NCBI RefSeq assembly: GCF_032051575.1
Contig: NZ_DAMBYD010000008.1
Span: 62,001-126,000, forward strand
Source: Aminipila sp032051575
GTDB taxonomy: Bacteria; Bacillota; Clostridia; Peptostreptococcales; Anaerovoracaceae
Direction: 5' to 3'
DNA: 64,000 bases
The notes beneath the pieces are model-generated. The model had not been told where the DNA came from. It saw only the letters and a list, made by a program, of their open reading frames with translations, and searched no databases. A program made the translations under genes and the position numbers. Positions 42,971-52,255 of this stretch are shown one piece after another. Positions within the stretch are counted from its first letter, which is position 1. The number at the start of each line of letters is the position of its first letter.

Positions 42971-44353
42971 ATGTATGGAGATAAATTAGATGATAAATAT
43001 TCTAGAATAACGACGGAAATACAGGCGTTAGCCAATAAATGTATAGAAAATAGCACAATTGAAGCATCGTTATATAAAAAATATGAAGTCAACAGGGGTC
43101 TAAGAGATTTAAATGGAAATGGTGTACTGACAGGGCTTACGGAAATTTCAGGTATATATGCTTTTGATATAGATGAGAAAACTCACGAAAAGGTTCCTTG
43201 TCCTGGCAGACTGTATTACCGTGGAGTTAATATTAACGATATAGTGAGAGGCTTTGTTAATGAGAAACGCTTTGGGTTCGAAGAGGTTGCATATCTGCTT
43301 ATATTTGGTAAACTCCCAAGCAATGAGCAGTTAAATGATTTTAAAAAGATTTTAGCAGAATATCGAACGTTGCCGCCAAGTTTTGTGAGAGACATAATTA
43401 TGAAAGCACCTAGTACCGATATGATGAATAGTTTGGCAAGAGGCGTCTTAACTCTTCACTCTTATGATATGAACCCAAATGATACATCTATACCAAATGT
43501 ACTTAGGCAGTGTTTGCTGCTTACGGCAGTTTTTCCATTATTAGCGGTATATGGATATCAGGCATCAAGACATTATCACTATATGGACAGCTTATATATA
43601 CACATACCAAAGCCAGAATTATCTACTGCAGAGAACATATTGCACATGCTTAGACCTGACAGTCAATATACCGAACTTGAAGCAAAGATTTTAGATTTGG
43701 CTTTGGTTCTGCACGCAGAACATGGAGGTGGGAATAATTCCACTTTTACTACGCATGTAGTTTCTTCGTCAGGGACTGATACGTATTCTGCCATAGCTGC
43801 GGCTTTGGGATCTTTAAAGGGACCGAAGCATGGCGGCGCAAATATTAAAGTTGTGCAGATGTTTGATGATATGAAATTCAGTATTTCTGATTGGAACGAT
43901 GAAGATCAGATTAAAGAATATTTGCACAAGCTATTAAAAGGGGAAGCCTTTGATAAATCAGGACTGATTTATGGAATGGGACATGCGGTATATTCTTTAT
44001 CGGATCCTAGGGCGGAAATCTTTAAGAAGTTTGTAGAAAGCCTGGCGGTAGAAAAACAAAGAGGTAAAGAATACAAATTATATGCCAATGTAGAAAAAAT
44101 TGCGGCAGATTTAATTTGCCAAGAGCGGAAAATCTATAAAGGTGTTAGCGCAAATATTGACTTTTACAGCGGGTTTGTATATAGCATGTTAGATTTGCCG
44201 TTGGAACTTTACACTCCTATTTTTGCAATAGCAAGAATGGCGGGATGGAGTGCTCATAGAATTGAAGAATTGATTAATGTGGGTAAAATTATTAGACCTG
44301 CTTATAAAGATGTGGCTGAATCATGTGAGTATGTGCCTATTCGTGAACGATAG
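42971..44353 (+). CDS. Citrate (or 2-methylcitrate) synthase
   Basis: The enzyme condenses acetyl-CoA with oxaloacetate to citrate. The ATG at 42971 (MYGDKLDDKYSRI) has GGGGGG 8-13 nt upstream; longer readings are unconserved. The 460-residue form is longer than the E. coli enzyme and matches a clostridial type with LHAEHGGGNNSTFTT, LKGPKHGGANIKV, MGHAVYSLSDPRAEIFKK and the catalytic Asp in VSANIDFYSGFVYSMLDLP. Which stereochemistry (Si or Re) it has is not evident. Aconitase and isocitrate dehydrogenase genes are not adjacent; the role may be glutamate synthesis. Confidence 0.94.
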   Translation: MYGDKLDDKYSRITTEIQALANKCIENSTIEASLYKKYEVNRGLRDLNGNGVLTGLTEISGIYAFDIDEKTHEKVPCPGRLYYRGVNINDIVRGFVNEKRFGFEEVAYLLIFGKLPSNEQLNDFKKILAEYRTLPPSFVRDIIMKAPSTDMMNSLARGVLTLHSYDMNPNDTSIPNVLRQCLLLTAVFPLLAVYGYQASRHYHYMDSLYIHIPKPELSTAENILHMLRPDSQYTELEAKILDLALVLHAEHGGGNNSTFTTHVVSSSGTDTYSAIAAALGSLKGPKHGGANIKVVQMFDDMKFSISDWNDEDQIKEYLHKLLKGEAFDKSGLIYGMGHAVYSLSDPRAEIFKKFVESLAVEKQRGKEYKLYANVEKIAADLICQERKIYKGVSANIDFYSGFVYSMLDLPLELYTPIFAIARMAGWSAHRIEELINVGKIIRPAYKDVAESCEYVPIRER

Positions 44354-44370
44354 GAAGATAAATAAAAGAA

Positions 44371-44401
44371 GCTGCTGCAAATTTATTTGTAGCAGCCTCT
44401 T
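44371..44401. terminator. Bidirectional terminator, citrate synthase / feoB
   Basis: GCTGCTGCAAAT (44371-44382) and ATTTGTAGCAGC (44385-44396) form a 12-bp stem with one G-U pair. T-rich sequence on both sides allows use by both convergent genes. Confidence 0.85.
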
Positions 44402-44422
44402 TTGCTAATATATGAAAATTTG

Positions 44423-46456
44423 TTACAAAAATAAGCTTCCCACATTATATATTATAAAGGCGACAATCCATGCGACTGCTGTCTGGAAACATACTGTTAG
44501 AATGGCGTAATGCCAGCCTCCCATCTCTCTTCTGATTGTTGCCAGTGTGGCCACGCAAGGCATATATAACAGGCAGAAAGCTAAGAAAGCAAATGCAGAT
44601 AAGGGCGTGAAAATCTGTGTAAGCATTGCGGTTAAAGAGCCCCCTTCTGTGGCTCCTGTTAAAACCGCCATAGTGCTTACCACTGCCTCTTTTGCTGAAA
44701 GCCCAGTGATAAGTGCAGTGGCAGCTCTCCAATCCCCAAAACCCAATGGTTGAAATATTGGAGAAACAGCTCTTCCTAAAGAAGCTAAAATGCTATCTTC
44801 ACTGCTTGTTACTAAATTTAGGCCATAGTCAAAACTCTGCAAGAACCATATTACAATTGTAGCTATAAATATTACGGTAAAAGCCTTTTTGATAAAGCCT
44901 TTTACGTTTTCCCACATACGGAGACAGACACTTTTGACTGCTGGTACACGATAGGGAGGCAGCACCATGATAAATGGCACTGGATTTCCTTTAAATATTG
45001 TACTTTTAAAAATCGAGGCACATATTATTGCGACTATAATTCCTGTCAGATAGATTGCAGTCATAATAAGGGCTTTATTACTGCTGAAAAATGCAGCAGT
45101 AAACATCGCATATATAGGAAGTTTAGCGCTGCAAGACATAAATGGAATTAAAGTAATAGTTAAATGCCGATCTCTTGCACTGGATAGAGAACGGGTAGCC
45201 ATAATTGCAGGAACCGAACAGCCGAAACCAATAAGCATTGGTACGATAGAACGACCAGAAAGACCTAGCTTTCGTAAAAGTTTATCCATGACAAAGGCAA
45301 CTCGCGGAGTATAGCCACTGTCTTCTAAAATGGACAAGAAGAAAAAAAGCACAGCGATAATAGGCAGAAATGATAGCACGCTTCCTATACCGGCACAAAT
45401 CCCGTCTATGATTAAAGCGTAAAGAACAGGACTTACCCCTGCACCTATAAGGCCAGAACTTATAAGCCCAATTGCTATATCTATGAGTTTGGAAAGCTGA
45501 TCACTAAGATAAGCTCCTATGGAGCTGAATGTGAAATAAAAGACCAAAAACATAATCCCCATAAATATAGGAATGGCAAAAAACCGATGAGTTAGGATTT
45601 TATCTATTTTCACCGAGCGTGCATGTTCCTTAGTGCTTTCTGATATACGTGTTACTACTTTAGCACATATTTTTTCGATAAAGGCATACCTCATATCGGC
45701 CATAGCAGCTTCCCTGTCTGTATGCAGATGATTTTCCATGTCTTCTACAATATGCCATATAATATCCAGTTCGGGACCCTGCAGCTGAAGTTGTTTCAAC
45801 ATAGGTTCGTCACCCTCTACAACTTTAGTGCAGCAAAATCGTAGGGGGAGGCCGACTCTTTCTACATCATCACTTATTAGATGCGCAATAGAGTGAATGG
45901 CGGTGTGGATATAGCCTGAGCAAAAGTCGATTTTTTCAGGGATAGTGTGTTTATGTGCGGCTTCTATAGCATAATGAATTAAATCATGAATCCCATCATT
46001 TTTACTTGCAGAGATAGGAATCACTGGGATTGTAAGTTCTTCTGATAATTTTTGAATATCTATAAAAATTTTATTATTTTTAACTTCATCCATCATGTTG
46101 AGCGCTAGAACCATAGGTATTTCTAACTCCATAAGCTGCAGCGTTAAATATAATGTCCTCTCAATTGCAGTAGAATCAATAATATTAACGATTACATCGG
46201 GCTTACCTTTTAATAGGATATCCCTTGTTTCTACATCATCTAGAGTGTAGGCTGAAAGAGAATAGGTTCCAGGTAGTTCTATGACGCTGACACCCTTATG
46301 CCTTCGTACAGGGCCTTCTTTAGTGGCTCTGTGTGGAGCAGAGAAATGCCCAGTATGCTGCTGCCCGCCAGTCATCTGATTGAAAACAGTTGTTAATCCA
46401 CAGCTGGGGTTTCCTATTAAAGCGATATTAATTTTATGCAGATGCTTTTTATTCAT
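44423..46456 (-). CDS. feoB: Ferrous iron transporter FeoB with degenerate G-domain
   Basis: FeoB imports Fe2+ and has a GTPase domain fused to a membrane domain. The start at 46456 (MNKKHLHKINIALIGNPSCG) overlaps the end of feoA and follows GAGGTG. The 677-residue protein has a complete membrane part with the gate blocks FGCSVPAIMATRSL and FMSCSAKLPIYAMF. The G-domain is unusual: the P-loop reads GNPSCGLTT, with Leu21 in place of the nucleotide-binding Lys; the switch region VGNWPGVT is replaced by TGHFSAPH; and G3 is ELPG instead of DLPG. The G4 motif NMMD remains. Nucleotide binding may be weak or lost, while transport parts look intact. Confidence 0.9.
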   Translation of the reverse strand: MNKKHLHKINIALIGNPSCGLTTVFNQMTGGQQHTGHFSAPHRATKEGPVRRHKGVSVIELPGTYSLSAYTLDDVETRDILLKGKPDVIVNIIDSTAIERTLYLTLQLMELEIPMVLALNMMDEVKNNKIFIDIQKLSEELTIPVIPISASKNDGIHDLIHYAIEAAHKHTIPEKIDFCSGYIHTAIHSIAHLISDDVERVGLPLRFCCTKVVEGDEPMLKQLQLQGPELDIIWHIVEDMENHLHTDREAAMADMRYAFIEKICAKVVTRISESTKEHARSVKIDKILTHRFFAIPIFMGIMFLVFYFTFSSIGAYLSDQLSKLIDIAIGLISSGLIGAGVSPVLYALIIDGICAGIGSVLSFLPIIAVLFFFLSILEDSGYTPRVAFVMDKLLRKLGLSGRSIVPMLIGFGCSVPAIMATRSLSSARDRHLTITLIPFMSCSAKLPIYAMFTAAFFSSNKALIMTAIYLTGIIVAIICASIFKSTIFKGNPVPFIMVLPPYRVPAVKSVCLRMWENVKGFIKKAFTVIFIATIVIWFLQSFDYGLNLVTSSEDSILASLGRAVSPIFQPLGFGDWRAATALITGLSAKEAVVSTMAVLTGATEGGSLTAMLTQIFTPLSAFAFLAFCLLYMPCVATLATIRREMGGWHYAILTVCFQTAVAWIVAFIIYNVGSLFL

Positions 46457-46691
46457 TAATTGACACCTCTTTAACTTGGATATGACTTGCATCCTCTTTT
46501 CTTAAGGTAAGTTCAAAACCTCTTAGGTAAACCTCAATGGGGTCACCTAAAGGGGCCACTTTTCTTACTAAGACGGAAGTGTTGGGAGTCAGGCCTAAAT
46601 CAAAAAGTCTTCGCCGGATGGCGCCCTCGCCGCCTACGGAACTTATAATCCCACTGCTCCCGGGTTTTAATTTATCTAAAGTTAAAATCAT
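46449..46691 (-). CDS. feoA: FeoA family protein
   Basis: FeoA is a small SH3-like cytoplasmic protein that interacts with FeoB in ferrous iron uptake. The 80-residue protein has the family pattern LDKLKPGSSGIISSVGGEGAIRRRLFDLGLTPN and VRKVAPLGDPIEVYLRGFELTLRKEDA. Its stop overlaps the feoB start, so the two are translated together. The upstream region shared with the divergent radical SAM gene contains a near-palindrome that could be an iron-regulator site. Confidence 0.95.
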   Translation of the reverse strand: MILTLDKLKPGSSGIISSVGGEGAIRRRLFDLGLTPNTSVLVRKVAPLGDPIEVYLRGFELTLRKEDASHIQVKEVSINE

Positions 46692-46752
46692 TTATTACCT
46701 CGAATTATAATTGTAGTATAATAACATAATGTTTATAGTGTACTTATACCTC

Positions 46753-46774
46753 TTAGTTAGCTTATGCGAACAGT
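46753..46774. promoter_or_regulatory. Near-palindrome between feoA and the radical SAM gene
   Basis: GTTAGC (46756-46761), a 4-nt centre and GCGAAC (46766-46771) form an inverted repeat with one mismatch. TTAGTTAGC resembles half of DtxR-type iron-repressor sites, but the match is partial. Confidence 0.25.
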
Positions 46775-46820
46775 ATAGTGAAAAACCTTCAAAAAGTCAA
46801 GAAAACGAAAGGATGAAGAT

Positions 46821-47975
46821 ATGGTTATGGAAAAACAAATGGTGTTTAGGGTTGGGCTCTTTAGGCCACCCAGTGAAGCAAATAGTTTGCTTTTGCAAGT
46901 GACCCAGGGATGTACGTGGAATAAGTGCAAATTTTGCCAAATGTATAGGCAGACTCCTTTTGAAACTTTTTCAGTAGACAGCATTAAGAGAGATATTGAT
47001 ATCATGAAATATTATGCGGATATGCTGCTGGAATGCAAGGATTCTTTGGAGCAATGGGAATCACAAAAACTAAAAGATAAGTTGCGGAGTATGTCCCGGC
47101 CAGAGGCCGATTGCGCACGTTTGATTTTTAACTGGATGGTGAACGGAGGGAGGACTGTATTTCTGCAAGATGGAAATACTTTGGTATTAAGTGTGGCAAG
47201 ATTAAAAGAGGTTTTGGAATATATAAGAGAAGTGTTTCCTCAAATTGAAAGAATTACTTCCTACGGCAGAGCGCAGACCTTAGCAAAAGTAACTGCGGAC
47301 GAATATGCACAGCTTAAAAGTGCAGGGTTAGATAGAATTCATTCTGGATTTGAGTCTGGGTCTCAGGATGTGCTTGATTTTATAAACAAAGGAGTTTCTG
47401 TTGAAGAATTGATTAAAGCTGGACGCAATATAAAGGATGGAGGAATTCAATTGTCTGTTTACTTTATGCCTGGGGTTGGAGGGAAAGCTTTGTCAGAGCA
47501 AAATGCACTGGGAATGGCACATGTAGTTAATGAAATCAATCCAGACTATGTAAGAATAAGAACGGCTGCGATAAAAGAAGGAACAGAACTTTGGAATGAG
47601 TACAAAAGTGGGCGGATGAAGTTGTGCAGCGATGATGACAAAATAAAGGAAATTCGTATGCTGATTGATTCTGTAGAACGCTGTGAAGGCAGATTAGTAA
47701 GCGACCATATCGTAAATTTATTACAAAATGTGGAGGGCAGTTTTAAGAAAGATAAATCTTCAATGCTTAACAAAATAGATGCTTATTTAGAAATGCCGGA
47801 AACGGATAGGAAAATGTACCAAATTTCTAGAAGATCGGGTCGTGTAAGTTCTATAGAAAGTTTAAATGAATTACATGAAATTCAGAAAAACCAATTACAA
47901 AAAATGGTACTTGCGTATAGTAGCGAAGAACAGTGGAATGAGACGATAAATAATATGTTGACAAGGTATATTTAG
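46821..47975 (+). CDS. Radical SAM protein with a CX4CX2C cluster motif
   Basis: A 384-residue radical SAM enzyme of unassigned function. The iron-sulfur motif is GCTWNKCKFCQMY, with four residues between the first two Cys, not three. I recall this GC-x-WN-x-C variant in a family of uncharacterised clostridial radical SAM proteins. The barrel continues with VFLQDGNTLVLSVARL, RITSYGRAQTLAKV and GLDRIHSGFESGSQDVLDFI, which recall the Elp3/MiaB/NifB-like order. The C-terminal 90 residues are helical and charged. It is divergent from feoAB. No substrate can be named. Confidence 0.85.
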   Translation: MVMEKQMVFRVGLFRPPSEANSLLLQVTQGCTWNKCKFCQMYRQTPFETFSVDSIKRDIDIMKYYADMLLECKDSLEQWESQKLKDKLRSMSRPEADCARLIFNWMVNGGRTVFLQDGNTLVLSVARLKEVLEYIREVFPQIERITSYGRAQTLAKVTADEYAQLKSAGLDRIHSGFESGSQDVLDFINKGVSVEELIKAGRNIKDGGIQLSVYFMPGVGGKALSEQNALGMAHVVNEINPDYVRIRTAAIKEGTELWNEYKSGRMKLCSDDDKIKEIRMLIDSVERCEGRLVSDHIVNLLQNVEGSFKKDKSSMLNKIDAYLEMPETDRKMYQISRRSGRVSSIESLNELHEIQKNQLQKMVLAYSSEEQWNETINNMLTRYI

Positions 47976-48202
47976 GAATATTTTGTCAGATAAGGAAGAG
48001 CATATTTGTAATGTCAAGTAATAAATAAAGTTTTTTTAAACGAACATAGTGTGAATAAACGTTCAAAAATGAAGAAGTTAGCAATCGGTTACTCTGGTTG
48101 TAATTTTCTGAATATAAGCAAAACAGTATACTTTTTGCTAAGAAGTGTTATAATAATAATGTCTTATAAAAAAGACGTAGAGAAAGAGAGGAGAAACAAG
48201 GT

Positions 48203-49300
48203 ATGGCAAAGAAGCTTATATCTGTGTGGCTTTCATTGACCATTGTACTTTTCTCATCAATTTCTATATATGCTGACGAATACGTTCAAGGAGATTTTTT
48301 TAACAAAAAAGTCGTTATAAATGGAAGTGAGATTGTAAATTACAATCTACAATATCCGTTCTTCCTTTATAAAGACACGACTTACATTCCATTAAGTACA
48401 GATATGGGTAATATCTGTGGATTTCAAGCACAAATGGACTGGGAAAGCCGCACATTAAAACTTCTTAAGACGGAAGGGACTCAAAAGACAATTAGTAACA
48501 ATTGGGCCAAGAATAATGGGTACGATATGAAACTAGAAGTTATATCAGGAGTCAAAGTAATAGCTTATCAAGAACTTTCAGACAAAAAGGAGGCAGCTAC
48601 TACTGAAGAGACAAAAGATTCTCTTGGGGTAATAGAAGCACCTGAAATGTTAGTCGAAGAAGTTAATTTAGAAGGACTGCCAGTATTGGCGGTTGGAAAG
48701 TATTTGTTCATTCCTGTAAAGGTAATGGATAAAAGTAAAGTGTTTAATTGGGACTTATATTTTGATTCATATTATGGATTGTGTATAAGTACGGTTAAAG
48801 ACAAAACTGCAAAAAGTTTCTGGAGTGAATCAGAATCCAGATACAACACAGGGTTAGTAAACTATATATTGAATTATAATGGGAGCTTATCGAGGTCTTA
48901 TGCACAGGAGTTGGTGTTTATGTTCAAAAGAGCCGCCAATGTGTATAAAGTGGACGAAAAACTGTTATTGGCAATAGCGCATAAAGAGAGCACTTTTAAT
49001 GCAAAGGCTGTTTCTAATAGCGGTGCAATAGGTCTGATGCAGATAATGCCTGCCACAGGAGCAAACTTTGGATTAACTACACAGCAATTACTTGATCCGC
49101 GTTCAAATATAAACGTTGGAGCTTGTATGATCGGTACAGGGATTACTAACTACAACGGGGATAAAACGAGAGTTTTGTCCGCATACAACCAAGGCTCCTC
49201 AAGAGTTAGCCGAGGAAACTACTCTACAGCCTATGCGACAAGAGTTATGTCAGCATATAGTGGAGTACAAAATTTTCTTTCTGTAAACGGATATAATTAA
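48203..49300 (+). CDS. Secreted lytic transglycosylase with copper-amine-oxidase-like N-terminal domain
   Basis: The 365-residue protein has a signal peptide (KKLISVWLSLTIVLFSSISIYADE), a domain resembling the copper amine oxidase N-terminal fold used for envelope binding in Clostridia (VVINGSEIVNYNLQYPFFLYKDTTYIPLSTDM), and a C-terminal SLT lysozyme-like domain. The catalytic Glu is near 262 (AIAHKESTFNAKAVSNSGAIGLMQIMPATG). It should cleave the glycan strands of peptidoglycan with formation of anhydro-muramic ends. GAGGAGAAAC precedes the ATG. It is transcribed alone and ends at a strong terminator. Confidence 0.92.
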   Translation: MAKKLISVWLSLTIVLFSSISIYADEYVQGDFFNKKVVINGSEIVNYNLQYPFFLYKDTTYIPLSTDMGNICGFQAQMDWESRTLKLLKTEGTQKTISNNWAKNNGYDMKLEVISGVKVIAYQELSDKKEAATTEETKDSLGVIEAPEMLVEEVNLEGLPVLAVGKYLFIPVKVMDKSKVFNWDLYFDSYYGLCISTVKDKTAKSFWSESESRYNTGLVNYILNYNGSLSRSYAQELVFMFKRAANVYKVDEKLLLAIAHKESTFNAKAVSNSGAIGLMQIMPATGANFGLTTQQLLDPRSNINVGACMIGTGITNYNGDKTRVLSAYNQGSSRVSRGNYSTAYATRVMSAYSGVQNFLSVNGYN

Positions 49301-49395
49301 AATTGGGAAAACAGATTTTTCACAAGTAGGAAAAATTGCAGAACAGAAAGAAGATTAAAAAAATCATGACACAAAAGCATATAGTATAGAAAAGC

Positions 49396-49428
49396 AAAAA
49401 ACCGAGGGATGTTATCCTTCGGTTTTTT
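49396..49428 (+). terminator. Terminator of the lytic transglycosylase gene
   Basis: A 14-bp stem with one G-U pair (49396-49409 with 49415-49428), 5-nt loop and T-run. Confidence 0.9.
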
Positions 49429-49515
49429 GTTTGTAAAATATCAGTAATCAAAGTATAATAAAGCAGGTTAAGGTTAAATTTATTAATAAGATATAATGAA
49501 TATAGAGGTATAGAT

Positions 49516-50181
49516 ATGAATACAAGTATATTTCAGGTAGCTGGGCCAATTATGATTGGGCCGTCAAGCTCGCATACTGCTGGAGCAGCTAGAATTGGCA
49601 GGATATCAAGACAGATAATAAATGCAGATTTTGATAAAGTTACTTTTGGTCTTTACGGTTCATTTGATAAAACAGGAAAAGGCCATGGAACGGACAAAGC
49701 ATTACTTGCAGGTGTCATAGGGATAAGAGAGGATGACGAAAAAATTTCAAAGTCTTTTGAGCTTGCAAAAGCGGCTGGTATTGAATTTGAATTTTACTCT
49801 GTTGAATTAGATGGGGCTCATGAAAACACGGTAGTAATAACTTTTTATAAAAATGGAAACATTAAAACGAAGATACAAGGGGCATCTGTAGGCGGAGGAA
49901 ATATAAGAATTGAGAAAATTGATGGATACGAAATTGGCATCAGCGGAAATTTGCCTACTATATTTGTAAAGCAGGATGACCAGAAAGGCGTCATAAGCCA
50001 TGTGGCTACTATATTGGCTGATAATGGCATAAATATAGCCACTATGAAAGTAAGCCGTGTACAGAAAAGTGAGGATGCTATTTGTGTTATAGAAATAGAT
50101 GATGCAGTGGATGATGAGATTTTACAGAAATTGAAGGAACATCCACATATTCAGCTTGTTACACTTATTGCTTGTGCATAG
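49516..50181 (+). CDS. sdaAB: L-serine ammonia-lyase, iron-sulfur-dependent, beta subunit
   Basis: With the alpha subunit it deaminates L-serine to pyruvate. The 221-residue protein starts with the catalytic-domain block GPIMIGPSSSHTAGAARIGRI and ends with an ACT domain (GVISHVATILADNGINIATMKVSR), which in this family can regulate by binding an amino acid. The alpha gene follows 19 nt later. This split two-subunit arrangement is the Gram-positive type. Confidence 0.96.
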   Translation: MNTSIFQVAGPIMIGPSSSHTAGAARIGRISRQIINADFDKVTFGLYGSFDKTGKGHGTDKALLAGVIGIREDDEKISKSFELAKAAGIEFEFYSVELDGAHENTVVITFYKNGNIKTKIQGASVGGGNIRIEKIDGYEIGISGNLPTIFVKQDDQKGVISHVATILADNGINIATMKVSRVQKSEDAICVIEIDDAVDDEILQKLKEHPHIQLVTLIACA

Positions 50182-50200
50182 AGGAAAGGAAAAATAGGAG

Positions 50201-51088
50201 ATGTATAAGAACATAAAAGGACTTTTGGCATTAGCGCAGGAAAGAAATGTGAGCCTTTCACAAATTGTTTTAGAGAATGAAGTAAAGCATAGCGAGAAAA
50301 CCTCAGAAGAAATATTGCAAATTATGAAATATAGATATGAAGTAATGAAAGCTTCGGCAGAAAAGGCACTAGAGAGACCAACAAATCCAGAGGGAAATCT
50401 TATTTGCGGAATCGCGTCAACACAATATTCTTATGCCACAGGAAATAAAAATACACTTTGCGGAGAATTCCTAAATCTTGTTATGGCCAGAGCTCTTTCT
50501 TCTAGTGAAGTAAATGCCTCCATGGGCAAGATTTGTGCCATGCCAACGGCAGGATCTTGTGGAATTGTTCCATCAGTGGTGATATCTGTGGCAGAAAAGC
50601 AGAAAGCAACGGAGGAACAATTGCTTATGGCAATGATTACAGCTTCAGGCCTTGGTGCAGTTGTTACAGAAAACGCTACTGTAGCAGGAGCAGAAGGTGG
50701 CTGCCAGGCCGAATGTGGAGTGGCGGCTGCTATGGCTGCTGCTGCATCTGTTGAACTTAGTGGAGGGACGCCTTCACAGGCGATCACTGCCTTTAGTTTA
50801 TCCCTTATGAATGTTATGGGATTAGTTTGTGATCCTGTAGGTGGATTGGTTCAGATTCCATGCGCTCAGAGAAATGCTTCCCAGGCAGTCAATGCATTAC
50901 TTAGCGCAGACCTTGCTATGGCGGGAGTCCAGAGCTATATTGATGCAGATGAAGTTGTGGAAGCAATGTATAAGGTTGGAAAGCTTCTTCCTATGCAGCT
51001 TAAAGAAACCGCATTAGGCGGGGTTGCTGCAACCTGCAGTGGGGCGTGTCTAATTAAGACTATTCAAGAACGTGATAAAAGTGTATAA
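50201..51088 (+). CDS. sdaAA: L-serine ammonia-lyase, iron-sulfur-dependent, alpha subunit
   Basis: The alpha subunit carries the oxygen-sensitive [4Fe-4S] cluster that takes part in serine dehydration. The 295-residue protein has the cysteine blocks MGKICAMPTAGSCGIVPSV and GLVCDPVGGLVQIPCAQRN and a glycine/alanine-rich core. The gene follows sdaAB and completes the enzyme. Serine fermentation to pyruvate fits an anaerobe that uses amino acids. Confidence 0.97.
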   Translation: MYKNIKGLLALAQERNVSLSQIVLENEVKHSEKTSEEILQIMKYRYEVMKASAEKALERPTNPEGNLICGIASTQYSYATGNKNTLCGEFLNLVMARALSSSEVNASMGKICAMPTAGSCGIVPSVVISVAEKQKATEEQLLMAMITASGLGAVVTENATVAGAEGGCQAECGVAAAMAAAASVELSGGTPSQAITAFSLSLMNVMGLVCDPVGGLVQIPCAQRNASQAVNALLSADLAMAGVQSYIDADEVVEAMYKVGKLLPMQLKETALGGVAATCSGACLIKTIQERDKSV

Positions 51089-51156
51089 TTAAATGTTAGG
51101 ATTATAAGTGAAATGGATTTAAAAGATTCGTTGATTTTAGATTTGGGGGGAATGGT

Positions 51157-52230
51157 ATGGCAGTATTTATATCACCTATAAGATATGAAAATGAAAAAAT
51201 GTATTTACTGGATCAGACTTTATTGCCTGGTAAGGAAATTTACATTGAAATTCAAAGCAAAGAGGACTTATGGGAGGCGATTTATAAACTGAAGGTAAGA
51301 GGTGCTCCGGCTATTGGTGTCGCGGCAGCTTACGGGCTTTATGTTTGTACAAGAGAAATTAGGACGGATAATTATAAGGAATTCTGTGAAAGGTTCCATG
51401 AAGTTAAAGAATACATTGCTTCCTCAAGACCTACAGCGGTAAATCTTTTCTGGGCACTTAACCGGATGGAGGGAAAATTGATTTCTCTCCATTCGAAAGC
51501 CGGTATTGAAAATTGGGAAACAGAACAAATACATATAAAAGAAGAATTGAAAGAAGAAGCCCGCAGGATTTATCAGGAGGATGTGGATGCCTGTTATTCA
51601 ATGGGAGAACATGGATTGTCTCTTTTGAAACCTGGTATGGGTATTCTGACTCACTGCAATGCAGGAACCATTGCTACGGCTAAATACGGGACATGTCTTG
51701 CTCCGTTATATCTGGGTCATGAACAAGGTTATGATTTTAAAGTTTTTGCAGATGAAACAAGACCTCTTCTGCAAGGCGCTAGGCTGACTTCATGGGAACT
51801 AAATAAAGCGGGTATTGATGTGACTCTTATCTGTGACAATATGGCATCTATCGTTATGAAGAATGGCTGGATTAATGCGGTAGTAGTTGGTTGTGACCGA
51901 ATGGCAGCAAATGGCGATGGAGCAAATAAAATTGGAACTTCAGGCGTGGCTATTTTAGCAAAAGAATATGGAATCCCATTTTATATGTTTGTACCTACAT
52001 CAACTATTGATATGAATACTCCTACCGGAAAGGATATTCATATAGAAGAAAGAAAAGGCGAAGAAGTATATAAGATGTGGTATGAACAGCCAATGGCACC
52101 AGAGGACATCAAGACATACAATCCGGCTTTTGATGTAACGGACGCAAAGTATATTACTGCAGTGGTAACAGAGAAGGGTGTAGTATATCCACCTTATACT
52201 GTGAATTTACCTAAGTTATTTGATAAATAA
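51157..52230 (+). CDS. mtnA: S-methyl-5-thioribose-1-phosphate isomerase
   Basis: MtnA isomerises methylthioribose-1-phosphate to methylthioribulose-1-phosphate in methionine salvage. The 357-residue protein shows LKVRGAPAIGVAAAYG, HCNAGTIATAKYGT with the catalytic Cys, ADETRPLLQGARLTSWEL and GCDRMAANGDGANKIGT. GGGGGGAAT precedes the ATG. No other methionine salvage gene is adjacent. In some bacteria this enzyme serves a nucleoside by-product shunt instead of full methionine recovery. Confidence 0.96.
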   Translation: MAVFISPIRYENEKMYLLDQTLLPGKEIYIEIQSKEDLWEAIYKLKVRGAPAIGVAAAYGLYVCTREIRTDNYKEFCERFHEVKEYIASSRPTAVNLFWALNRMEGKLISLHSKAGIENWETEQIHIKEELKEEARRIYQEDVDACYSMGEHGLSLLKPGMGILTHCNAGTIATAKYGTCLAPLYLGHEQGYDFKVFADETRPLLQGARLTSWELNKAGIDVTLICDNMASIVMKNGWINAVVVGCDRMAANGDGANKIGTSGVAILAKEYGIPFYMFVPTSTIDMNTPTGKDIHIEERKGEEVYKMWYEQPMAPEDIKTYNPAFDVTDAKYITAVVTEKGVVYPPYTVNLPKLFDK

Positions 52231-52255
52231 ATTTTAATTGAATATTGGAGCGCAA

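Noticed and set aside
48051..48239. A 62-codon frame overlapping the start of the lytic transglycosylase
   Set aside because: No ribosome binding site, runs into a gene with a clear signal peptide and its own GGAG, and shows no recognisable domain.
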